Of a stretch of DNA of 24,953 bases, positions 16,320 through 24,953 are shown piece after piece. Under the pieces are notes generated by a model. The model was not told the origin of the DNA and did not search any database. It saw only the letters and a program-made list of their open reading frames with translations. Source of the DNA: JANOGU01 sp964499865. GTDB lineage: Bacteria > Pseudomonadota > Alphaproteobacteria > Rhodobacterales > Rhodobacteraceae. The stretch spans positions 1 through 24,953 of the forward strand of contig CAZCPY010000038.1 of the NCBI GenBank assembly GCA_964499865.1. The letters are read 5' to 3'. The position numbers were made by a program, and so were the translations under genes. Within the stretch, counting starts at the first letter, position 1. Each line of letters starts with the position of its first letter.

Positions 16320-16350
16320 ACTTCCCTCCACCCCTGGTGGGGGGGGCGCC
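16320..16350. repeat. Shortened copy of the G/C-rich repeat at 8525
   Basis: The bases from 16320 to 16350 begin CTTCCCTCC and end GGGGGCGCC, as the left arm at 8523-8566 does, with the middle shortened and two substitutions. It contains a small CCACC-CCT-GGTGG stem and directly follows the stop of the glycosyltransferase gene, so it may help end that transcript. Relation to the longer copy is judged by eye. Confidence 0.5.
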
Positions 16351-17607
16351 TTACGCGCCGGTTCCGTGCGCACCGATCCCGCCCACGGGCCCCTCCTCCA
16401 CCAGCCGCAGCATCTGCGGCAGGCAGACGGTCGCGAGGTCGTATCGGTCCAGCGCCGTCCGGCGCGCGGCGGCGCGCAGGCCGTCATGGGCGGCGGGGTC
16501 GGCCAGCGCGGCGGTCAGGGTGCGCGACCAGCCCGCGATGTCGAAGAAATCGACCAAGAGGCCGTTCTGCCCGTGCGCGATGACCTCCTGCACCGGCGGC
16601 GTGGCCGAGCCCGCGACCAGCGCGCCGCAGGCCATGGCCTCGATCATCGACCAGGACAGAACGAAGGGATAGGTCAGGTAGGCATGCACCCGCGCCACCT
16701 GCATCAGCGCCACGAAGGCCGGATAGGGCAGCTTGCCGGTGAAATGCACGCGTGACAGGTCGAGACGGTCGCGCACCTCGGACAGGAAGACCTCTTTCCA
16801 GGTCGTGCCCTGCGGCGCCGGGCGGCCGTAGCTGACCTCGTCGCCGCCCACGATCACCACCCGCGCCTGCGGCCGGGCCGCCAGAACCGCGGGCAGGGCG
16901 CGCAGGAAGACATGATAGCCGCGGTAGGGTTCGAGGTTGCGGTTGACGAAGGTCAGCACCTCGTCGCCTGCGTGCAGGGTCGTGCCGTCCGGCAGGGTCA
17001 CCTGCGCGGCGGGGTCGGGCCGCAGGCGCGCGGTGTCCACGCCGTCGAAGACCACCTCGATCATCCGCCGCAGCGGCGGCGGGTAGCTGTCGGCCTGCCA
17101 GTGCGTCGGGCTGATCCCGTGGTCGGCGTGCAGCAGCGCCTGGCCCAGATGCGCGGCGCGGCCCTGGGCGATCAGGATCGGGTCCAGCGGGTTCGGCGCG
17201 GCGTCGAACTCCGGGTCAAAGCCCACGTCCCGCCCGGTGCCGCGGTAGTAGAACTCGGCATAGACACAGAGCCGCGCCTCTGGCCAGACCTCCCCGAGAA
17301 ACAGCGTCTCGCCCCAGCCGGAATGGCCCAGGATCACGTCGGGCACATAGCCCCGGCGGCGCAGCGCCATGGCCGCGCGGGCGACCGACACGCCGCGGTC
17401 CGACATCGTGGTGTAGTTGCGCCCCAGCCGCGTGGCCGCGGGGTCCACCGTCTGGGCGTCGTGCCGGTAGCGCAGCACCGGCACGGGCGACGGGCGGGTG
17501 TTGCGCGCGTCCGTCAGCGCCCGCACGTCATGCCCGCGCGCCGCCAGCGCGGGGGCGAGGTGGAGGAACTGGCCGGGAAAGTTCTGGTGGACAAGCAGGA
17601 CCTTCAC
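16351..17607 (-). CDS. Glycosyltransferase family 4 (GT-B fold)
   Basis: 418 residues. It begins MKVLLVHQNFPGQFLHLAPALAARGHDV, a typical GT4 start, and has the two-lobed GT-B pattern: the acceptor lobe (1-190) and the donor lobe (about 210-400) with RNLEPYRGYHVFLRALP, FTGKLPY and SWSMIEAMACG (318-328). The first Glu of the usual EX7E motif is Phe315, as far as I can align it, while Glu323 is kept. No signal peptide or membrane helix. It should transfer a sugar from a nucleotide donor; acceptor unknown. Start is GTG at 17607, supported by GAGGGGAG 7 nt before it and by the family N-terminus. It lies 13 nt after the yejF stop, as the last gene of the peptide-importer operon, an unusual partner. 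An envelope or surface-sugar role is only a guess. Confidence 0.88.
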   Translation of the reverse strand: MKVLLVHQNFPGQFLHLAPALAARGHDVRALTDARNTRPSPVPVLRYRHDAQTVDPAATRLGRNYTTMSDRGVSVARAAMALRRRGYVPDVILGHSGWGETLFLGEVWPEARLCVYAEFYYRGTGRDVGFDPEFDAAPNPLDPILIAQGRAAHLGQALLHADHGISPTHWQADSYPPPLRRMIEVVFDGVDTARLRPDPAAQVTLPDGTTLHAGDEVLTFVNRNLEPYRGYHVFLRALPAVLAARPQARVVIVGGDEVSYGRPAPQGTTWKEVFLSEVRDRLDLSRVHFTGKLPYPAFVALMQVARVHAYLTYPFVLSWSMIEAMACGALVAGSATPPVQEVIAHGQNGLLVDFFDIAGWSRTLTAALADPAAHDGLRAAARRTALDRYDLATVCLPQMLRLVEEGPVGGIGAHGTGA

Positions 17608-17620
17608 GCCGCTTCTCCCC

Positions 17621-19221
<1,601 letters not shown>

Positions 19222-19225
<4 letters not shown>

Positions 19226-20316
19226 CGAAACGTCTTCCGCGGGTCGAAGGCGTCGCGGACGCCCTCGAAGATGAACACCATCAGCGACAGCATGATCGCG
19301 AAGGTGAAGAAGGCGGTGAAGCCCAGCCAGGGCGCCTGCAGGTTCTGCTTGGCCTGCAGGGTCAACTCGCCCAGCGACGGCGCCGAGGACGGCAGGCCGA
19401 AGCCCAGGAAGTCCAGCGTCGCCAGCGACCCCACGGCGCCGGTGATGATGAAGGGGATCATCGTCAGGGTGGCGACCATGGCATTGGGCAGGACATGGCG
19501 GACCATGATGCGGCCGTCCGAAACGCCCAGGGCGCGGGCGGCGCGGACGTATTCGAAGTTCCGCGCCCGCAGGAATTCGGCCCTGACCACGCCCACAAGG
19601 CCGGTCCAGCCGAGGATGACCGAGACGATGACCAGAAGCCAGAAGCTCATCTGCCAGATCGCCGCCACGATGATCAGGATGTAGAGGCCGGGCGTCGCCG
19701 ACCACAGTTCGATGATGCGCTGGAAGATCAGGTCCACCCAGCCGCCGAAGTAGCCCTGCACCGCCCCCGCCGCGATGCCCACGACCGAGGTCAAGAGCGT
19801 CACGATCAGCGCGAAGGACACCGACAGCCGGAACCCGTAGATCACCCGCGCCGCCACGTCGCGTGCGGTGTCGTCGGTTCCCAGCAGGTGGCTGGCGTCG
19901 GGCGGCGAGGGCGCCGCGCGGCCGATGTCGTTCACGGTGTCAAAACTGTAGGGGATCGGCGCCCAGAGGATCCAGCCGGGGGATGCCTCGGCCATCTGCC
20001 CGGCCTCGACCTGCGCCATGATGCCTTCGGGGTCGTCCAGGCAATCGGCGATGCCGCCCGACCGGATCAGGCACTGCACCTCGGCATCGCGGTATTCCGC
20101 CTCGGTGCGGAAGTCGCCGCCGAAGGCGGTCTCGGGGTAGAAGGACAGGAACGGCGTGTAGTAGGTGCCGCGGTAGTTCACCAGCAGCGGCCGGTCGTTG
20201 GCGATCACCTCGGCGAACAGCGAGGCGATGTAGAGCAGCGAAAAGATCGCCAGCGACCAGTAGGCCCGCCGGTTGGCCTTGAAGTTGCGCCAGCGGCGCT
20301 GTGCCAGCGGGCTCAT
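19222..20316 (-). CDS. yejE: Peptide ABC transporter permease (YejE type)
   Basis: 364 residues: an N-terminal membrane helix (about 18-38), a large extracytoplasmic loop (about 40-155), then five further helices of the BPD_transp_1 fold. The EAA loop that docks the ATPase is visible at 256-279 (EYVRAARALGVSDGRIMVRHVLPNA). The long first loop and the HLLGTDDTARDVAARVIYG stretch are typical of YejE/DppC-type permeases. The loop has two cysteines (82, 92). ATG at 20316 overlaps the yejB stop by 4 nt. Partner of YejB in the inner membrane. The longer frame up to 20988 is antisense-free but lies within yejB and is not used. Confidence 0.94.
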
Positions 20317-21461
20317 CCGCGCCTCGCGAAGTCGATGCGGGGGTCGATCCAGACATACATCAGGTCCGACACGATCCCCATCACCAGCCCCAGCAGGCCG
20401 AAGAAGAACAGCGTGCCGAAGATCACCGGATAGTCGCGGCTGACGGCGGCCTCGAAGCCCAGGCGGCCCAGGCCGTCCAGCGAGAAGATCGTCTCGATGA
20501 TCAGCGATCCGCCGAAGAAGATCGAGATGAAGGCGGACGGAAAGCCCGCGATCACGATCAGCATCGCGTTGCGGAAGACATGGCCGTACAGCACCGAGGA
20601 TTCCGCCAGCCCCTTGGCCCGCGCGGTCATGACATATTGCTTGCGGATTTCCTCGAGGAAACTGTTCTTCGTGAGCAGCGTCAGCGTGGCGAAGGCCGAG
20701 ATGGTCGAGGCCACCACCGGCAGCGTCATGTGCCAGGCATAGTCGACGGCCTTGCCCCAGAGGCTGAGCTCCTCCCAGTTGTCCGAGGTCAGGCCCCGCA
20801 GCGGGAACCACTGCCAGTAGGACCCGCCCGCGAACAGCACCAGCAGCAGGATGGCGAACAGGAACCCCGGGATCGCATAGCCCACGATGATCGCGCCCGA
20901 TGTCCAGGTGTCGAACGACGTGCCGTCCCGCACCGCCTTGCGGATGCCGAGCGGGATCGACACGAGGTAGGCCAGCAGCGTCGACCACAGGCCGAGCGAG
21001 ATCGACACCGGCATCTTTTCCAGCACCAGGTCGAAGACCGAGATCGAACGGAAGTAGCTTTCGCCGAAATCGAAGGTCACGTACTTGCCCATCATGATGA
21101 CGAAGCGCTCGTACCAGGGGATGTATTCCTTGGTGCAGAGGCCGCCTTCGATGGTGGGCTCGCCGGTGAATCCCTCGGGGCAGATCAGGCGGGCGAAGCC
21201 GAATTCGGTTTCCAGCTTGGCCAGGAATTCGGGCGGCAGGCCGCGGGCGCCGATGTAGCCGTCATCCTGGCCCTGCTGTTCGGCCCCCGCGTCGCCGCCG
21301 CCCGAGATCGCGGCGAAGGCGTCGGCCTCGCCCTCCAGCCGCGCGCGCACCTGGTCCAGCGGGCCGCCGGGGACAAGCTGCGTCAGGCCGAAGTTGATCA
21401 CCATGATCCCGACCAGCGTCGGGACGATCAGAAGAAGTCGCCTGAGGATATAGGCGCCCAT
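20313..21461 (-). CDS. yejB: Peptide ABC transporter permease (YejB type)
   Basis: 382 residues. MGAYILRRLLLIVPTLVGI is the standard start of DppB/YejB permeases, with six membrane helices and the EAA loop at about 274-300 (YVMTARAKGLAESSVLYGHVFRNA). The extracytoplasmic region after helix 1 is long (about 32-145) and includes an acidic, Gly-rich stretch near 50-70 and a segment with two cysteines (94 and 109) that looks like a small inserted loop compared with the family as I remember it. The gap to yejA is 25 nt, with an AGGA close to the ATG. It forms the channel with YejE. Confidence 0.93.
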   Translation of the reverse strand: MGAYILRRLLLIVPTLVGIMVINFGLTQLVPGGPLDQVRARLEGEADAFAAISGGGDAGAEQQGQDDGYIGARGLPPEFLAKLETEFGFARLICPEGFTGEPTIEGGLCTKEYIPWYERFVIMMGKYVTFDFGESYFRSISVFDLVLEKMPVSISLGLWSTLLAYLVSIPLGIRKAVRDGTSFDTWTSGAIIVGYAIPGFLFAILLLVLFAGGSYWQWFPLRGLTSDNWEELSLWGKAVDYAWHMTLPVVASTISAFATLTLLTKNSFLEEIRKQYVMTARAKGLAESSVLYGHVFRNAMLIVIAGFPSAFISIFFGGSLIIETIFSLDGLGRLGFEAAVSRDYPVIFGTLFFFGLLGLVMGIVSDLMYVWIDPRIDFARRG

Positions 21462-21486
21462 CGGTCCTGCCCCCGTCCCCGTGCCG

Positions 21487-23463
21487 TTACTTCAGCACAC
21501 CCGCCGCCTTCAGTGCCGCGGCCTTTTCGGCGTTGTACCACCAGAAGGACAACTCGCCCAGTTCATATGGCGGCAGCACCGCGGGGTGTTCATACATGTC
21601 GTAGTAGGCGACCGTATGGGTATCCTTGAACCACTGCGGCACCCAGAACCGTTCCGCCCGCAAGACCCGGTCCAGCGCCTTGGTGGCGACCGTGATCTCG
21701 TCCTTGGTCTTCGCCGCCAGCACCACCGCGATCAGCCGGTCCACCGCCGGGCTTTTCAGCCCCATGGTGTTGAACGACGACACGTCCGCCGTGGCCGACC
21801 CGTAGTACTGCTGCAGCTCGGACCCCGAGAAATAGCCCGACCGGGCGTTGTCGGTGATGATGTCGAAGTCGTAGGAGGGCGGCCGCGTGCGGCTTTCCAT
21901 CTGCGCATCGTCGACCCGCCCCATCACCGCATCGACCCCCAGCGCCTTGAGGTTCTCGATGAAGGGGTTGATGATCCGGTCGAAGGACGGGCTGTCGTTC
22001 AGGAACTCGACCCGCAGCGGCTCGCCCCTGGCGTTCCGCCGCAGGCCGTCGTCGCCCACGGTCCAACCGGCTTCGTCCAGAAGCGCCGAGGCCTTGCGCA
22101 GGTTGCCGCGGTCAAGCTGGCGGTCGCCTGAAACCGGCGCGGCCACCGCCTCGTCGGTCAGGATGGTCGCGGGCAGAAGCCCTTCGTCCACGAGCGGTTG
22201 CAGGATCGCGGCCTCTTCGGGCGTGGGCACGCCCGTCGCCTCCAGCCAGGAGTTTTCCCAGACGGAATCGATCCGGGCATACAGCCCGTAGAACAGCGTC
22301 GCGTTCGACCATTCGAAGTTGAACATCAGCCCGATCGCCTCGCGCACACGCGGGTCCCGGAACTTCTCGCGCCGCAGGTTGAAGACGAAGGCCTGGCCGT
22401 TGGCCTTGGCCCCCGAGGGCAGTTCCTGCTTGACCACATGGCCCGCGGCAACCGCCGGAAAGTCGTAGCCGGTGGCCCAGGTGATCGACGAGGCCTCGTT
22501 GCGGAAGGTGTAGTTGCCCGCCTTGAAGCCTTCGAAGGCGGCGTTGTAGTCGGCGTAGTATTCCACGCGGATGACGTCGAAATTCTGCGTCCCGCGGTTG
22601 ATCGGCAGGTCGCGTCCCCAGTAGTCGGGATTGCGCCGCACCGTCATCGACTTGCCCATGTCGACCTTGTCGATGACATAGGCGCCCGAGCCGATGAAAG
22701 GCACGGTCGAGCTTTCCTCGAGGTCGAGGCTGGCGGCCTCGTACTGCGCCCTGGACAGGATCGGCAGGCTGCCCACCTGCTGCGGCATGTCGCGCGTCGG
22801 CACGCCCGCCTTGAAGGTGAACTTCACGCGATAGGGGTCGAGCACCTCGACCTTATCGACATATTCGGCAAAGACGGTGCGGAAGTCGGTCAGGCCCTTG
22901 GTCAGGAAGATGTTGAAGGAAAACGCCACATCCTCGGCCGTCAGCGGCGACCCGTCCGAGAACCGCGCCTCGGGCCGCAGGTTGAAGATGACCCAGGACC
23001 GGTCGGCCGGGTATTCCATCGTGGAACAGATCAGGCAGTAGCTGGCGCCGATCTCGTCCGCGGTGCCGACCAGGATCGTCTCGTGCGGGGTCGAGGCGAA
23101 GGCCCCGGCGCGGCCCTTGACCGAATAGGGGTTGAGGCTGTCGAAGCCGCCCGAGGTCCAGACCGAAATCTCGCCGCCCTTGGGCGCGTCGGGGTTGACG
23201 TAGTCGAGGTAGGGAAAGTCGGCCGGATACTTGAGGTCGCCGAAGGTCGAGATGCCATGCGCGACGATCACCTCGCCGCCGGTCTCCTGCGCGCGGGACA
23301 GCCCCGCGGCGGCGGCCAGCAGCAGCGCCGAAAGGCCCAGTGCCGCGACCGCGCGCCGCCCGTCCGGCACCGCCGCCGCCCGAGCTGCCGCCCGTTCTGC
23401 CGCCCGTTCTGCTGCCCGTGCTGCCGCCGGCGTCCGGCCCTGACCCCGCATCCGTGCCTGCAT
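21487..23463 (-). CDS. yejA: Peptide ABC transporter substrate-binding protein (YejA type, SBP family 5)
   Basis: 658 residues, a family-5 (cluster C) extracellular solute-binding protein: GGEISVWTSGGFDSLNPYSVKG, LRPEARFSDGSPLTAEDVAFSF and KLPxQ-like substrate-lobe stretches are typical of YejA. It should deliver peptides (YejABEF of E. coli imports microcin C and peptides) to YejBE. The ATG at 23463 has a clear GGAGG 8 nt upstream, so it is used, although it gives an n-region of about 37 residues before the hydrophobic core (about 39-55) and cleavage at SRA-QE (58/59). That n-region is built of AAER-type repeats encoded by a 12-nt tandem repeat. A GTG at residue 32 would give a standard signal peptide but lacks a ribosome-binding site. 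A CxxC pair lies at 143 and 146. Confidence 0.92.
   Translation of the reverse strand: MQARMRGQGRTPAAARAAERAAERAAARAAAVPDGRRAVAALGLSALLLAAAAGLSRAQETGGEVIVAHGISTFGDLKYPADFPYLDYVNPDAPKGGEISVWTSGGFDSLNPYSVKGRAGAFASTPHETILVGTADEIGASYCLICSTMEYPADRSWVIFNLRPEARFSDGSPLTAEDVAFSFNIFLTKGLTDFRTVFAEYVDKVEVLDPYRVKFTFKAGVPTRDMPQQVGSLPILSRAQYEAASLDLEESSTVPFIGSGAYVIDKVDMGKSMTVRRNPDYWGRDLPINRGTQNFDVIRVEYYADYNAAFEGFKAGNYTFRNEASSITWATGYDFPAVAAGHVVKQELPSGAKANGQAFVFNLRREKFRDPRVREAIGLMFNFEWSNATLFYGLYARIDSVWENSWLEATGVPTPEEAAILQPLVDEGLLPATILTDEAVAAPVSGDRQLDRGNLRKASALLDEAGWTVGDDGLRRNARGEPLRVEFLNDSPSFDRIINPFIENLKALGVDAVMGRVDDAQMESRTRPPSYDFDIITDNARSGYFSGSELQQYYGSATADVSSFNTMGLKSPAVDRLIAVVLAAKTKDEITVATKALDRVLRAERFWVPQWFKDTHTVAYYDMYEHPAVLPPYELGELSFWWYNAEKAAALKAAGVLK
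23373..23428. repeat. 12-nt tandem repeat in the 5' end of yejA
   Basis: Unit CTGCCGCCCGTT (plus strand): two perfect copies (23385-23396, 23397-23408), a third with two mismatches (23409-23420), and partial or diverged copies at each side (23373-23384 and 23421-23428). On the coding strand it gives the AAER/AAAR repeats in the signal-peptide n-region. Copy changes keep the frame. Confidence 0.75.
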
Positions 23464-23610
23464 CGAAGACCCTCCGCCCCAAGCCTCTGGCCCGGCATGC
23501 TAAGGGGCGGGCCCGTGCCGGCAAGATACGTTTGCGCGATTGCGACAGTTGCAGGTGCAAAAAGGGCGCGGCCTGCCTGCGGGGGCGACCGGCAGGCCCC
23601 GGAAACGCAA
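23464..23610 (-). promoter_or_regulatory. Leader/promoter region of the yej operon (weak signals)
   Basis: The gap between the cycM terminator and yejA. It contains the GGAGG ribosome-binding site (23474-23478 region), a TATCTT on the minus strand near 23523-23528 that might be a -10 without a good -35, and an 8-bp inverted repeat (GGCCTGCC at 23570-23577, GGCAGGCC at 23591-23598). The yej promoter should lie here, but no site is convincing. Confidence 0.3.
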
Positions 23611-23633
23611 GGGCCCGCGCCGGGCGCGGGCCC
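23611..23633 (-). terminator. Terminator hairpin after cycM
   Basis: A perfect 10-bp all-G/C stem (GGGCCCGCGC at 23611-23620, GCGCGGGCCC at 23624-23633) with a 3-nt loop, 25 nt after the cycM stop. On the minus strand it is followed by TTGCGTTTCC, a weak T-rich stretch. Fits a Rho-independent terminator separating cycM from the yej operon downstream. Confidence 0.6.
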
Positions 23634-23658
23634 CGCGGGCAGCGCAGCGGCCCGCCGT

Positions 23659-24183
23659 TCAGGGCACGGTGGACAGGTAGGCGATCACGTTCGCCCGGTC
23701 CTCGACCTTGGGCAGTCCGGCAAAGCTCATCTTGGTGCCGGGGGCATAGGCCTTGGGGCTGGTCAGGAAGGCGTTCAGGTTGTCGGGCGTCCAGCTGTCG
23801 GCGGCCATGGCGAGCAGCGCCTCGGAATAGGCAAAGTCGGCGGTCGCGGCCTTGGCCTTGCCGACGATGCCGTTCAGGTAGGGGCCGGTGCCGTTCGTGC
23901 CGTCGACCCTGTGGCAGGCCTTGCACTTGGCGAAGATCTTTTCGCCCGCCGCCGCGTCGGCCGAGGCCAGCACGGTGGCGAAGTCGACCTCTTCCGCGGC
24001 GGCTTCGGCCGGAGCGTCCTCGGCGCCGGTTTCGATGACATAGGCCTGTTCGGCCTCTTCGCCGTAGCCTTCGCCTCCGGCCGTCTTGTAGATCTTCTCG
24101 CCGAAGAAGCCGGTCAGCAGGAACACCAGCAAGGCCCCGCAGACAGCGCCGACTGTCTTCGTCATCGTCATCGTGTCGAACAT
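23659..24183 (-). CDS. cycM: Membrane-anchored c-type cytochrome (CycM / c552 type)
   Basis: 174 residues: uncleaved N-terminal membrane anchor (about 10-28), an Ala/Glu-rich flexible linker (about 38-65), then a class I cytochrome c domain with the haem-binding CKACH (87-91), GTGPYLNGIVG (98-108) and the Met ligand in GTKMSF (Met152). The layout and length match Paracoccus CycM (c552) and the related Rhodobacter cy, which carry electrons from the bc1 complex to the cbb3 or aa3 oxidase in the periplasm while tethered to the membrane. The ATG at 24183 has AGGGG 7 nt upstream. Divergent from pheA, and followed by a strong hairpin. Confidence 0.93.
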   Translation of the reverse strand: MFDTMTMTKTVGAVCGALLVFLLTGFFGEKIYKTAGGEGYGEEAEQAYVIETGAEDAPAEAAAEEVDFATVLASADAAAGEKIFAKCKACHRVDGTNGTGPYLNGIVGKAKAATADFAYSEALLAMAADSWTPDNLNAFLTSPKAYAPGTKMSFAGLPKVEDRANVIAYLSTVP

Positions 24184-24226
24184 CTAAGCCCCTGCGCGCT
24201 CTTGCCCCGGGTTGGGTTCAGCCTCG

Positions 24227-24256
24227 CTTCTACCCGCTTCCGCCGGGAAGGTTCAA
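24227..24256 (-). promoter_or_regulatory. Possible cycM promoter
   Basis: On the minus strand TTGAAC (24256-24251), 18-nt spacer, TAGAAG (24232-24227): four of six consensus matches in each box. It lies in the 127-nt region shared with divergent pheA. On the plus strand a TATAGA at 24259-24264 could be a pheA -10, without a clear -35. Confidence 0.3.
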
Positions 24257-24310
24257 GGTATAGACGCGCGACGAAACGCGCGCGGGCGCGGGGTGGGAAG
24301 AGGACGCGGC

Positions 24311-24953
24311 ATGGCCGGACGCATCGCATTCCAGGGCGAACCCGGGGCCTATTCGCACGAGGCCTGCCGCCAGGCCCGGCCGGGCATGGAAGCCGTGGCC
24401 TGCCGCACCTTCGAGGATGCGATCGAGGCCTGCCGGTCGGGCGAGGCGGACCTGGCCATGCTGCCGGTGGAGAACTCCACCTACGGCCGGGTGGCCGACA
24501 TCCACGCGCTGCTGCCGGGGTCGGGCCTGCACATCGTGGACGAGGCCTTCCTGCGCGTGCACATCCACCTGATGGGCGTCCGCGGCACGCGGCTTGACGA
24601 GGTGCGCCGCGCGATGAGCCACACGGTCCTGCTGGGCCAGTGCCGCGGCTTTCTCAAGGCGCACGGGCTGACCGCGGTGACCGGCGCCGACACCGCGGGG
24701 TCGGCGCGCATCGTGGCGGAACGGGGCGAGCGGGACCTCGCGGCCCTTGCCTCGCGCCTAGCGGCCGCAATCTACGGGCTCGACGTGCTGGCCAGCGAGA
24801 TCGAGGACCAGGCCAACAACACCACGCGCTTCCTTGTCATGTCCACCACGCCCAACCACGCCCGCCGGGGTCCGGGTCCGATGGTGACCACCTTCACCTT
24901 CCGCGTCCGCAACATCCCCGCGGCGCTGTACAAGGCGATGGGCGGCTTTGCCA
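24311..24953 (+). CDS. pheA: Prephenate dehydratase (3' truncated by window end)
   Basis: Open from ATG 24311 (preceded by GGAAGAGGA) to the window end: 214 residues visible. The dehydratase domain is nearly complete: FQGEPGAYSHEA (7-18), LPVENSTYGRV (51-61) and the catalytic TRF motif at 172-174 (NNTTRFLVM). The ACT regulatory domain begins near 190 (VTTFTFRV) and its phenylalanine-binding ESRP motif would be beyond the window. It has no chorismate mutase domain at its N-terminus, so it is the monofunctional form. It converts prephenate to phenylpyruvate in phenylalanine synthesis and is probably inhibited by phenylalanine through the ACT domain. Divergent from cycM. Confidence 0.95.
   Translation, partial: MAGRIAFQGEPGAYSHEACRQARPGMEAVACRTFEDAIEACRSGEADLAMLPVENSTYGRVADIHALLPGSGLHIVDEAFLRVHIHLMGVRGTRLDEVRRAMSHTVLLGQCRGFLKAHGLTAVTGADTAGSARIVAERGERDLAALASRLAAAIYGLDVLASEIEDQANNTTRFLVMSTTPNHARRGPGPMVTTFTFRVRNIPAALYKAMGGFA

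Overview
The window reads as a chromosomal segment of a high-G+C alphaproteobacterium, most likely a Rhodobacterales/Paracoccaceae member (Rhodobacter, Paracoccus or Rhodovulum-like). The grounds are very strong G/C bias at third codon positions, a membrane-anchored cytochrome of the CycM/c552 type, a fructose ABC operon closely resembling the rhizobial frcBCA genes, and an alphaproteobacterial gene order for the type VI secretion system (T6SS). Species cannot be fixed from the sequence alone. No tRNA, rRNA or CRISPR array was seen.

Region 1 (1-8483, + strand) is the end of a T6SS gene cluster: the C-terminal part of the FHA protein TagH, then tssK (baseplate), tssL with a fused OmpA-like peptidoglycan-binding domain, tssM (IcmF ATPase-like membrane core), tagF and the PP2C phosphatase pppA. 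Genes are packed with short gaps or 1-4 nt overlaps and look like one transcript. TagH, TagF and PppA together point to post-translational control of firing by threonine phosphorylation; the matching kinase and the tube, sheath and effector genes must lie outside the window.

Region 2 (8484-8668) is a very G/C-rich nested inverted repeat between convergent genes, probably a dispersed repeat that may also act as a two-way terminator.

Region 3 (8669-15223) is a sugar-use locus with two divergent units. Leftward: a FucU-type mutarotase, a ROK-family repressor (FrcR-like) and an aldehyde dehydrogenase. Rightward: frcB (periplasmic binding protein), frcC (permease) and frcA (ATPase). A perfect 17-bp palindrome in an AT-rich island between the two units is the best candidate operator. 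A hairpin between frcB and frcC probably sets the excess of binding protein over membrane components.

Region 4 (about 15224-16350) holds a decayed IS630-family insertion sequence with an in-frame stop, a frameshift at an A6 run, an internal deletion and loss of a catalytic Asp. It is followed by a shortened copy of the Region 2 repeat.

Region 5 (16351-23463, - strand) is a peptide ABC importer operon of the YejABEF type, transcribed yejA-yejB-yejE-yejF, with a GT4 glycosyltransferase attached 13 nt downstream. YejA has an odd N-terminus made by a 12-nt tandem repeat.

Region 6 (23464-24953) has cycM (- strand, with a strong terminator hairpin) divergent from pheA (prephenate dehydratase), which runs off the end of the window.

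I did not find a clearly new system. The best leads are the divergent fru/fuc sugar locus with its palindrome, the shared G/C repeat, the decayed IS630 next to frcA, and the unusual features of the Yej operon (repeat-bearing signal peptide, cysteine pairs, linked glycosyltransferase).
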